DNA of 55,182 nt, from positions 1 through 55,182 of the forward strand of contig JAFYWV010000054.1 of the NCBI GenBank assembly GCA_017546505.1. The letters run 5' to 3'. The DNA is from Bacteroidaceae bacterium. Lineage in GTDB: Bacteria > Bacteroidota > Bacteroidia > Bacteroidales > Bacteroidaceae. Below the pieces are notes generated by a model. That model searched no databases and was not told the origin of the DNA. It saw only the letters and a list, made by a program, of their open reading frames with translations. The position numbers and the translations under genes are program-made. Positions within the stretch are counted from its first letter, which is position 1; each line of letters starts with the position of its first letter. Of this stretch, positions 10,265 to 18,759 are shown one piece after another.

Positions 10265-13200
10265 TTAGAAACCAAGAGATAGTGAAAGTGTGTACGAGCG
10301 TGGACGTGGTGTCTTTGTGTTATCGTATGCAATACCCTCGCCACCGTTTGCAACCTCAGGCTCAAGACCTGTATACTTTGTCCAGAAGCATACATTGTCG
10401 GCCGAAGCGTAAAGGTTAAGACTCTTCAAACCAATCTTCTTCAACCAAGAAGGCTCGAATGAGTATGACAACTGCACGTAAGAGAGACGCACGTATGAAG
10501 CATCCTCGACATAACGGTCGCTACCCAAATAGTTGTATGCATTTGAAGAACCATATACGGCACGAGGAATCTCTGTCATATCACCCTCCTTGCGCCAACG
10601 CCAGTTAACAGCGATGCTCTGGTTGTCGAATGAAGACATATTCTCGAAAGCCATTCGAGAACTGTTTACAACATCAACATCCCAACGGTATGTGAATGAT
10701 GTTCTCAAAGACCACTTCTTGTAACGTAATGTCAAACCGAAACCACCCTGAGCAGCCGGGTTTGAGTTACCCAAATAAACGATATCGAGCTGGTTGATTG
10801 TACCATCTTTGTTTATATCCTCATAAATGGCATCACCGCCCTTGAACTCGTATCTGTTTGTACCATCCTCATTGTTGTAGAAGAGTACGAGTTTCTTTGG
10901 CTGTCCGGTAGCATCGAACACCACGTTACCATTGGCGTCACGGACAATCGGACAAGTACCGTTACGTCCGGCCTCTTCCTCGGCAAGCGCCTTCTCCCAA
11001 TTCTTGTAGCTATAGCGGTAGACACCCTTATAGCGGAAACCATAGATTGCGCCGCTCGGGTTAGCTATCTGAATACGTGGAAGATATGTTCCGTTCGACG
11101 GAGAGTCATAATCGGGGTTCTTCTTGTCAAGATACGCCTCTTCAAGCTCAAGAATTTCGTTGAAGTTATTACCGATGTTGAAGTACATTGACAATGAGAA
11201 GTCTTTTGCCAACTTAACATTGTTGAGGTTCATATTAAGCTCCCAACCGTAATTTCTCACAGTACCGGAGTTCTTGTATGCAAGAGATGAATAACCGGTT
11301 GATGACGGCAATGTATAGTTATGGATAATATTGTCATACGTAGTTCCGTGGTAATAGTTGAAAGCACCGGTCAACAAACCGTCAAAGAAGCCGAAGTCCG
11401 AACCGATGTTCCACTCACGTTTATCAGAACGGCGAAGGTCGGTCAAACGGATACCATCCATTTGGAAAGCCGCCATATTCAAATAACTGAGATTGTTATA
11501 CGGAGAATAGCTACTGAATGTAGCATTAGAACCAGGAGCGTGGCCGTCCATACCAAAACCCGGACGAAGCGACAACATACTCAAATAAGGCTTACTCCAC
11601 TCCATCCAAGGCTCGTCGATAATATTCCAACGCGCCGATATTGATGGGAATGCAGCCCATTTTCTATCATCACCCATCGCTGTATTACCCTCACCTCGAA
11701 CAGCAAGACGCAATGAGTATTTTGATTTATATGAATAGTGGGCATCGAACACAAAGCTGATATTGCGGCTCTCCCATTTGCTTGTACCTGTTCCGTCGAG
11801 CTTTGCTCCAACCGTAGAACTGCTGATATTACCTGTAGGCAGACCCACAGCTGTTGAATTCTGTGAGTTACCGGTGCTGGTAGACAACTCAAACTGTCCG
11901 TTCATTGTCATATAGTGGTCAGAGTTACCCAGATATGGAGTAAAGATAAACTGATGACGGGTTGTAAATCCAAGACTCTTACTGTCATTAGCCTCAGACT
12001 TGTTCTTGTTTTTATCATCCCAATAAAGAGTAGACAACTCGGATGGAGTGTAAACACTACCCGAATATGTTGAAGCATTGAGGTTTACCATACCACGATA
12101 CTTGAGCTGTGTCTCATTATCCTCAAGACCGAGCAGATTGTACTCAAATGTTATCTGAGGATTGATACTATAGTTCTCGGTATGATACTGTGCCAAATTA
12201 CCTACTGCAATTGGGTTCTTGCGCGACAACATTGCACTCTGCAACTCTGTTGCGCCTGAAGGATAATTAAGCATCGCATAGTAGCGGTCAGTATTGTTTC
12301 CAAGCGAATCCTGAGCATAGATACTCATATTCGGCATCATAAACAACGAGTTATAGAGCAAGTCCATTGTATTACGTCTCTGTTTTGTATATGAGAACGC
12401 AAAGTCAGCAATAACCTTGATACGTGCAGAGACATAGTAGTCAAGAGCCAAACGAGAACTGAAACTATTGAGGTTCTGACCAATCACCTGTCCTGTTTCG
12501 TTTGAGTAACCACCAGAAATGCGGAATGTAGCTTTCTCACCACCACCGCTGATGTTGAGGTTGTACTCATTTCTGTAACCGTGTTGCGAAACGGCATCGA
12601 CCCAATCGGTATTGTTGTTGTAGTTCTCATATTCAGGGAACGTCTTGTCATAGTTAAGCTCCTTGAAATCCCTACCCTGCTGGTCTCTGTTGAAAATAGC
12701 CTGCTTGATGAGCATTGTGTAGTCGTCACCGTTGAGCAGATTATAACCGCTTGGAGTCCACTTATCCTTGAACTTGTATGTAAAGTTCACACGAGTGGGA
12801 CCACGCTTACCACGCTTTGTCTTGATTTTGATGACACCATTGGCACCACGTGTACCCCAAACAGCACACGATGCGGCATCCTTCAGCACCTCAATCTCAG
12901 CGATATCCTCGGTGTTAATCATAAGAAGCTCGGCAAAACTTTCGTTGGTAGCATTTTCAAAGTCGATGTTACCCTCGTCTACCTCAAAGATATTGTCATC
13001 CACAACAATGAGCGGAGAAGCATCACCCTCGAGCAAAGAGTTACCACGAAGACGCATCTGTGTTCCAGAACCGACGTCACCGGAGTTGAAGACGACGTCA
13101 AGACCCGCAATCTGTCCCTGAAGAGCCTCGTCGACAGATGCAAACGAAAGACCGTCCATCTCGTCCATACTAATCTTTTGGGTAGCGTGTGTCATCTCGC

Positions 13201-13582
13201 GCTCAAGAATGTCAAGACCACCCGAACGAGAGCGCTGCTCGGCAACAATATCCACCATCTCCAGCACATTGTCTTCAACCATCTTGATATTAAAGACAGT
13301 GCGACTGCCAATCTCAATGCGCTGAGTCTTGTAACCGACATACGAAATCTCAAGAACATTGCTTGTATTCTTGACAACCATAGAGAAGTTACCCTCAAAG
13401 TCGGTAACACAAGCCTCAATGATACGATTACTATTGTCGCGCTCGGTGACGTTCACCATAATCAGCGGACCTTCGGCATCACTTGTAATCGTACCCGAAA
13501 TTCTCGCGCTTTTTTGTGCATAGATGCTACTGCTTACCAAGCAGAAAAGCACGAGCAGAAATAAATGCTTTATTTTTATCAT
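10265..13582 (-). CDS. SusC/RagA-family TonB-linked outer-membrane transporter (first pair)
   Basis: 1105 aa. Signal peptide LFLLVLFCLVSSSIYAQ, then a carboxypeptidase-D-regulatory-like domain (ARISGTITSDAEGP to GYKTQRIEIG). The plug shows SVDEALQGQIAGLDV, TQMRLRGNSLLEGDASPLIVVDD and VLKDAASCAVWGTRGANGVI. The beta-barrel ends with RSYTLSLSLGF, whose terminal Phe is the usual outer-membrane assembly signal. It works with the downstream SusD as a pedal-bin importer. No STN signalling domain is present at the N-terminus, so it is not expected to drive an anti-sigma cascade directly. It lies 27 nt after the multi-fasciclin gene, in the same operon. Confidence 0.96.
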   Translation of the reverse strand: MIKIKHLFLLVLFCLVSSSIYAQKSARISGTITSDAEGPLIMVNVTERDNSNRIIEACVTDFEGNFSMVVKNTSNVLEISYVGYKTQRIEIGSRTVFNIKMVEDNVLEMVDIVAEQRSRSGGLDILEREMTHATQKISMDEMDGLSFASVDEALQGQIAGLDVVFNSGDVGSGTQMRLRGNSLLEGDASPLIVVDDNIFEVDEGNIDFENATNESFAELLMINTEDIAEIEVLKDAASCAVWGTRGANGVIKIKTKRGKRGPTRVNFTYKFKDKWTPSGYNLLNGDDYTMLIKQAIFNRDQQGRDFKELNYDKTFPEYENYNNNTDWVDAVSQHGYRNEYNLNISGGGEKATFRISGGYSNETGQVIGQNLNSFSSRLALDYYVSARIKVIADFAFSYTKQRRNTMDLLYNSLFMMPNMSIYAQDSLGNNTDRYYAMLNYPSGATELQSAMLSRKNPIAVGNLAQYHTENYSINPQITFEYNLLGLEDNETQLKYRGMVNLNASTYSGSVYTPSELSTLYWDDKNKNKSEANDSKSLGFTTRHQFIFTPYLGNSDHYMTMNGQFELSTSTGNSQNSTAVGLPTGNISSSTVGAKLDGTGTSKWESRNISFVFDAHYSYKSKYSLRLAVRGEGNTAMGDDRKWAAFPSISARWNIIDEPWMEWSKPYLSMLSLRPGFGMDGHAPGSNATFSSYSPYNNLSYLNMAAFQMDGIRLTDLRRSDKREWNIGSDFGFFDGLLTGAFNYYHGTTYDNIIHNYTLPSSTGYSSLAYKNSGTVRNYGWELNMNLNNVKLAKDFSLSMYFNIGNNFNEILELEEAYLDKKNPDYDSPSNGTYLPRIQIANPSGAIYGFRYKGVYRYSYKNWEKALAEEEAGRNGTCPIVRDANGNVVFDATGQPKKLVLFYNNEDGTNRYEFKGGDAIYEDINKDGTINQLDIVYLGNSNPAAQGGFGLTLRYKKWSLRTSFTYRWDVDVVNSSRMAFENMSSFDNQSIAVNWRWRKEGDMTEIPRAVYGSSNAYNYLGSDRYVEDASYVRLSYVQLSYSFEPSWLKKIGLKSLNLYASADNVCFWTKYTGLEPEVANGGEGIAYDNTKTPRPRSYTLSLSLGF

Positions 13583-13609
13583 AGCTATTATGTTTTTTCT
13601 ACATCACCA

Positions 13610-16600
13610 TTAGTTGTTATCACCGCTTTCTTCGTCCTCGGCAGCAACTTTACCAACTTCTTCTAAAGTTCTAACTTCGCCATCGTTGCTCCATTTCACC
13701 TTATATATAATACCTTCTTCTTCGATGGTCTTATATTCGTATAACTTGACGGTCGTAGCTTTACCATTCACTGTGACTCTCTTCTCAAGTTCCTCGACCC
13801 AGAAACCTTCGTTGTCAACAAGTACAGGTTTAGAATCCTTGACAATGAGTCTTTCACGTGTCAATCTCTCATTGTAGTCCGAATCGGTCTCAGCAAGAGG
13901 CACCATCAAATATCCGGCTTTGCGAACATCCTCGATATTATTTACATTATCCTTTATCTTAATGTTACCCAATTTACCTACAAGGTAGTAGAGTCTGCCA
14001 TCAGCTGCCTCAACCTCACCATTACCGTCAACATACATTGTATCTACGGCAGCACCGTTCTTTGCAAAACGCTTGAAGCAATCACCCTCGTAGCTGAACA
14101 TTGATTTGTTCAAGAGAACATCGTCAATAGGCTGAATAACAGCGAACGCCGAAGACTGATAATCACTCGGAATGGTTGCAGAAGTAATTGTTCCGGTTGT
14201 GGTATAGATATTGTCACGGCACATAATGTTCCAATCCTTGTTTTCCTCGCCATCAACCAACACTCTTCTCACATTACCCATATCATCCGTGATTGTAAAG
14301 GTGTTACCCTCACTCTGCAACTCCAATTCATAGAAACGGTTTGTCAACTCATCAATCACAGCAGTTGTGTAACGTTTGTTTGGCACAAGTCCACCGGTGA
14401 CAGGGTCGGTTGCAGTAATAGGCAAATTATCAATGTACACAGAATTATCCTGGAAGTGATACTTTGCAAAATTTATTATTGAGCGCAACATTGCAGCAGC
14501 TTTGGGCTTGTAATCTACAATTCTGGCAAGACTGTCAATCTCGGCCCAAGTAGGAAGGCCAAGCCCATACACTTTTCTTACAGATTCATTAGAGGGCACA
14601 TACACTGTATAGTGATAGATATTGAAGAACGGTACAGTATTAGTTGTCAAGAACTCCCTATCAAACCAATTAGAATGGAAGATTGAGTTACGAGACGAAG
14701 AATCCATCATAACCGCTGTATTATTGATGTTAAAAAGAGTCTGCAACAAGCCCGGATTTGTTTTGTCAAGTGTTGCATAATTAGGACCCTGATAACACAG
14801 TTTAAAGAACTCATAGAACTTGTCATATTCGCTTGCCGCCTTCAACTGCATATTTTCAAATACAGACCTTGTCGGAGGTGTTGGGATAGCCGAGTACATA
14901 AACTCTTCATTACTCTCCTTGCCCGGTGCTGTCAATAATGCATAACCATTCTTCTGAGTATATACGTTGGAAACAGTTATGTATGTATCTTCCATCTCGA
15001 GCTGCTCACCACCATATATCCTTATATTACTAGAATCGGCAGGGTCAACCTCAACTTTTATGGTTCCGTATCCCTTTGTCTGGAAATACTTGTTACCTGA
15101 ATATATACAAGACTCATCATCGTGCACCAGAATCAAGTGCTCAATCAAATCGGTAAGAGCATTATTATCACCATACTCCACACCATTCTTCATCAAGTCT
15201 TTTTCAATAGCATAAGTTGTTGGGTTGAATTGATACTTATTGGCCCAGAATTTTTGTTCATTATTCTTGCCAGGCATCTTCTTATCATAGTGAAGCCAAT
15301 AAGCGGCAGGCTCCGGTGCCGGATCGCCATAGACTGTTTTCTTGGAGAGCGGATCGTAATAAATGAAATGATTGTTATCCGGAATGATGAACGTATAGTT
15401 CGCATCCATTGCAAGCAGATAATAGTCGTAACGCAACAACTCTATGATACGCTGCATTACAGTCATATTATCATATACTGTGGTAGGAGCCGATACTGCC
15501 TGATATTTACCCGGACTGAATACGTTGTTCAATATATATATGACACCGTTGTTTGCAATAACGCATTCATCCACGTGATTTTCCTTAATATTCATCAGCT
15601 CATTGGTATCATCCATAACCTTATCGAAACTGCTCAAAACACTCTCGGTAAACTTGGGCTGCATAAGGTTATTGATAAAATCTGCTATCAGATTCTGCGG
15701 AACGCTGTCAAGCGCCGACAACAAACCGTCGAGGTCTCTTGGCTCCACACTGAGATTTGCATTAGGAGCAAAACGAGCAATAAGGAAGTTTCCGGCACAG
15801 CTAGGATCCACGAAGTACTCATACAGATAATTGTCACTTGGTACAAACATCGCTCGCATATCGCCCACCTCGCCATTGTTCTGACCCGGGTCGAAACGCA
15901 ACACCTCATTATCCAAAGGTTCGCTTTTTACACTTTCGAGCAAACTGTTTGTCTTAAAGTCATCTGTAAAGTAACGGAGTCTGAAGATACTGTCATTGCT
16001 TTTATAAACAGCCTTGAATTCATCGGACAAAGCCTTGTCGTATACAGGAATACAAAAACGGTCGAGCAAGTGACTGAAAATTCTGGTATCGCGATGACGG
16101 CGCAACTCTTCTGCCATATTCGATGGTGGCAAAAGCACTGAGTCCAAACGGTATATGTAACCATTTTTACAAGTGATAGTCATTGTATCATCAGAATAAG
16201 CACCTGTCGGGACACCACTTGCTACAATCTTGTTGCTATAAATGAAAGCATCACCATCGACGAATGTCTTTGAGTAGCCGCCATCCTTTTTCTTGAAAAG
16301 GAACTGGATATCCGAAGCTGTAATTCTCTTGTTCTTCAAGTAGTCGCCAAGAAAGTGAACCATCATAGCACGTGTACCATCCATCGCAAGACGCATCTTC
16401 TCGGTTCTCTCCTTGCCGCGCAAGATATCCCAATATTTGTTGTATGTAGGCCAAGACTTATGATATTCCATCGAAGAGCCATCAACAACAGGAATTGTAT
16501 CAATCACAGACAATGAGATGTTACGGCGCAGGCAAGTACCCTCGTCGCTTGTTGAAGCGCCGGTGCTTGAAAGCATATCAAGCAACATTGCATTGTCAAG

Positions 16601-16984
16601 CATAGAACTCTTGAGAATGAACTTCATCTGGGCCTTGGTCATTTCGGCAACGCTGTTAACACCCCATATGTTATTGCCGTTATTGAAGAAGCGTTCAAAA
16701 GCCTCATCATCGGCAACAAACAGTGTCTTGCTACCCGTATGAGCAAACGTTTCTCTCTCTCCCAAGCTATCGATGATAGCCACATAGTTGGTGTAACTGT
16801 GTTCCGGGGTTCCTTGTTTCAAGAAATCGTAAACACTTGAGCCCAACCACTCGGGGTCACCCGGATTGTCGTAAGGATACACATCAAGCCAATCCTGACA
16901 CGACTGTAGTGAACCACCGACAAAAAGCACAAACATCGCAAAGAACGATGATACGCAGAATTTAGTCAAACGGTGTCTAAACAT
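13610..16984 (-). CDS. Large multi-fasciclin surface lipoprotein (first)
   Basis: 1124 aa, first gene of the Sus locus. The signal ends in GGSLQSC (lipid-anchored Cys29), followed by QDWLDVYPYDNP, which resembles the start of SusD-like lipoproteins. FAS1-like units recur: SKTLFVADDEAFERFF near 85, GQNNGEVGDMRAMFVPSDNYLYEYF near 365, NYTFIIPDNNHFIYY near 520 and YHYTVYVPSNESVRKVYG near 785, each followed by a helical segment and an NG(V/Y)IY-type turn. That suggests four or more degenerate fasciclin repeats. The C-terminus is acidic. The function is inferred only as surface display, adhesion or ligand capture working with the two SusC/D pairs. Confidence 0.82.
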   Translation of the reverse strand: MFRHRLTKFCVSSFFAMFVLFVGGSLQSCQDWLDVYPYDNPGDPEWLGSSVYDFLKQGTPEHSYTNYVAIIDSLGERETFAHTGSKTLFVADDEAFERFFNNGNNIWGVNSVAEMTKAQMKFILKSSMLDNAMLLDMLSSTGASTSDEGTCLRRNISLSVIDTIPVVDGSSMEYHKSWPTYNKYWDILRGKERTEKMRLAMDGTRAMMVHFLGDYLKNKRITASDIQFLFKKKDGGYSKTFVDGDAFIYSNKIVASGVPTGAYSDDTMTITCKNGYIYRLDSVLLPPSNMAEELRRHRDTRIFSHLLDRFCIPVYDKALSDEFKAVYKSNDSIFRLRYFTDDFKTNSLLESVKSEPLDNEVLRFDPGQNNGEVGDMRAMFVPSDNYLYEYFVDPSCAGNFLIARFAPNANLSVEPRDLDGLLSALDSVPQNLIADFINNLMQPKFTESVLSSFDKVMDDTNELMNIKENHVDECVIANNGVIYILNNVFSPGKYQAVSAPTTVYDNMTVMQRIIELLRYDYYLLAMDANYTFIIPDNNHFIYYDPLSKKTVYGDPAPEPAAYWLHYDKKMPGKNNEQKFWANKYQFNPTTYAIEKDLMKNGVEYGDNNALTDLIEHLILVHDDESCIYSGNKYFQTKGYGTIKVEVDPADSSNIRIYGGEQLEMEDTYITVSNVYTQKNGYALLTAPGKESNEEFMYSAIPTPPTRSVFENMQLKAASEYDKFYEFFKLCYQGPNYATLDKTNPGLLQTLFNINNTAVMMDSSSRNSIFHSNWFDREFLTTNTVPFFNIYHYTVYVPSNESVRKVYGLGLPTWAEIDSLARIVDYKPKAAAMLRSIINFAKYHFQDNSVYIDNLPITATDPVTGGLVPNKRYTTAVIDELTNRFYELELQSEGNTFTITDDMGNVRRVLVDGEENKDWNIMCRDNIYTTTGTITSATIPSDYQSSAFAVIQPIDDVLLNKSMFSYEGDCFKRFAKNGAAVDTMYVDGNGEVEAADGRLYYLVGKLGNIKIKDNVNNIEDVRKAGYLMVPLAETDSDYNERLTRERLIVKDSKPVLVDNEGFWVEELEKRVTVNGKATTVKLYEYKTIEEEGIIYKVKWSNDGEVRTLEEVGKVAAEDEESGDNN

Positions 16985-17064
16985 AAGTACAAAATTATTA
17001 ATTATTATTTTTTTGTTTTTTTAACCTTTTCACCATAGGGCGCAATTACCCCATAGTTAACGTG

Positions 17065-17072
17065 CAAAAATA
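17065..17072 (-). promoter_or_regulatory. -7 box for the fasciclin/Sus operon
   Basis: The minus-strand reading TATTTTTG fits TAnnTTTG and lies about 80 nt upstream of the multi-fasciclin ATG, just after the terminator of the preceding unit. No convincing -33 TTTG sits at the right distance, which suggests activator dependence or a weak promoter. The rest of 16985-17142 is AT-rich, with a CCATAG direct repeat near 17034 and 17052. Confidence 0.5.
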
Positions 17073-17142
17073 AGAATTTAAAATATATTTTCGCATAAAT
17101 ACCTCATTTTTTTCATCCACAAAGCCTTTTTTTCACACTTTA

Positions 17143-17192
17143 CAAAAAAAATCTCCCGTCTTCTTGCAAAAAACGCAAAAACACGGAAGATT
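17143..17192 (-). terminator. Terminator after the CxxCH lipoprotein gene
   Basis: On the minus strand, AATCTTCCGT pairs with ACGGGAGATT (one G-T wobble) and is followed by eight T residues. An inner TTGC/GCAA stem may form in the loop. It separates the slyD-to-CxxCH unit from the fasciclin/Sus unit. Confidence 0.8.
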
Positions 17193-17230
17193 TATCTTTT
17201 TAATATTTTTAACAACCGTTTGTTAAAATA

Positions 17231-18739
17231 TCACCTAAAATCTGAAGAATATTTAACATTTACAGCATTGCCTTTTACTACATCCACAAACTCGTAAGGA
17301 GTAATAGAAACGGGCTCTACCATAAACTCCGGAACATTGTATGAGCGGTCAAAGAAATCGTAATACTCGCTCTCGTGCTGAGGCAAAAGAAAGGCTTTGT
17401 CACTTGTTCCGTCATCGTTAATATGAGCAATATACAAACGGCTGTAATTGGTATCGTCGCGACGACTGGCAAACAGAATCCATTTTCCGGTACTGCTCCA
17501 CGAATGGTAGCTCTCGGGGAAAGCCGAATTTGCTTTCTCAAGCGGACCACACTCACCCGTAGCCAGGTTCATCACATAAAGGTCGGCATCCTTGTGCCAT
17601 ATATGGAAACAGCCATACTCTGCCAAAGCAAAGAGCAGATAACGCCCACAAGGAGACACACGCGGAAAAGTTGCGCTTTTGCCAAGTTCTGAGGCCGCAA
17701 ACACAGTATCCACAGCACCGAATTCCCCGGTTTCGGGGTTCCACGGACGGCGCAAAATATCATACTTTACATCCTTGTAGTTGCGTATCATATTCTCTAC
17801 GTGAGGAATATCATCACGTTTTGGGAAATAGGCCGAACAGTAATAGAGCATCTTGCCATCGGGCGACCACGCAGGGAACACCTCAAGGCAGTCGGGGTCA
17901 TTGGCAACGTGCGATACAATTTCCCTTGTAGGGTCATAGATTATAACGTCGCTCGCCTGGTCCTGCACCTCAACTTTGTTAGGATTTTTGGTATGGAAAA
18001 TCTGTCCGGTATTGTTTACCGAATAGGCCACGACATCATATTTAGGGTTAAAGAAAGGGTAAACACCGGCAGAGATGGTAGAGTCGGTCTTGAGATTGAC
18101 TTTCTTCACTTTACCATTATGCACAAACACAGTTCCTCCAAGCAGTTGACGCACGTGAAACTGCATATTGTCGGTCTTATAGTTTTTGTATGCGTGGCAA
18201 TTGATACATTGTCCTTCAGGCTCTGAAGAGACAAATTTATTACTGTATATGACGGTCTCGTCAAACGTTGTAAGATCGCGCTGAGATATCGTCAATTTTT
18301 CGTATGCCACATACGAAGGCGGTATCAACCTGTAAGAAATATACCTGTCAATGCTGTCGGCCGACACAATGACAGAAAACGGCTCATATTTTTTCCATTT
18401 GCCGGCTTCGTTTGCATACACCTCAACATTCACGGCTGTTCCAGCCGCCTGAGCAAGGAGTTCTCTCCACTCATCAAGTGCCGGGGAGACCTCGCGCCCA
18501 CCGTAAACAAACTCTTTTTCTCCGGCTTTAAAACGGGTTACAAAATCATCCCCATCCTCCTCGACTCTAAAGACGAGCGGAGCAATATTGCAAGGTATGA
18601 CAACATCGGTATAATCCGGGTATATCTTTGGTTTTGAAGCGACAGCACTACACCCGCCCGGGACGACCGGCGCTTTCGGAGAACAAGCCGCACAGACAAG
18701 CAGCGTCACAACAAGAAGATATTCATATAATCTTTTCAT
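17231..18739 (-). CDS. TolB-like beta-propeller lipoprotein with a CxxCH haem-type motif
   Basis: 502 aa. The signal VVTLLVCAAC ends in a lipobox cysteine. A mixed N-terminal domain (about 30-170) is followed by GQCINCH at 176-182, a CxxCH motif as in c-type cytochromes. WD40/PD40-type propeller blades follow: VYPFFNPKYDVVAYSV, FPAWSPDGKMLYYCS, FPRVSPCGRYLLFAL and HSWSSTGKWILFASRRDD. Related Bacteroidetes proteins are usually labelled PD40 or 'cytochrome c biosynthesis' proteins; that label is from memory and does not prove a role. One CxxCH could bind a single covalent haem if exported as predicted, with the distal ligand unknown. It starts 20 nt after the DUF6057-like gene and is not the Tol-Pal TolB, because no pal or tolA is present. 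Confidence 0.8.
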   Translation of the reverse strand: MKRLYEYLLVVTLLVCAACSPKAPVVPGGCSAVASKPKIYPDYTDVVIPCNIAPLVFRVEEDGDDFVTRFKAGEKEFVYGGREVSPALDEWRELLAQAAGTAVNVEVYANEAGKWKKYEPFSVIVSADSIDRYISYRLIPPSYVAYEKLTISQRDLTTFDETVIYSNKFVSSEPEGQCINCHAYKNYKTDNMQFHVRQLLGGTVFVHNGKVKKVNLKTDSTISAGVYPFFNPKYDVVAYSVNNTGQIFHTKNPNKVEVQDQASDVIIYDPTREIVSHVANDPDCLEVFPAWSPDGKMLYYCSAYFPKRDDIPHVENMIRNYKDVKYDILRRPWNPETGEFGAVDTVFAASELGKSATFPRVSPCGRYLLFALAEYGCFHIWHKDADLYVMNLATGECGPLEKANSAFPESYHSWSSTGKWILFASRRDDTNYSRLYIAHINDDGTSDKAFLLPQHESEYYDFFDRSYNVPEFMVEPVSITPYEFVDVVKGNAVNVKYSSDFR

Positions 18740-18759
18740 AGTCAGTGTTTTTACGTAAA

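Noticed and set aside
12581-13564. 327-codon plus-strand open frame
   Set aside because: It lies fully antisense to the SusC gene, has no recognisable motif, signal or ribosome site, and reads like reverse-frame noise from a beta-rich gene.
15122-16141. 339-codon plus-strand open frame
   Set aside because: Antisense to the multi-fasciclin lipoprotein, which has a signal peptide and domain repeats; the antisense product has an Ile/His/Cys-rich composition unlike a real protein.
17231-18739. TolB of the Tol-Pal system
   Set aside because: The propeller is TolB-like, but the protein is a lipoprotein with a CxxCH motif, and no tolA, tolQ, tolR or pal gene is nearby.
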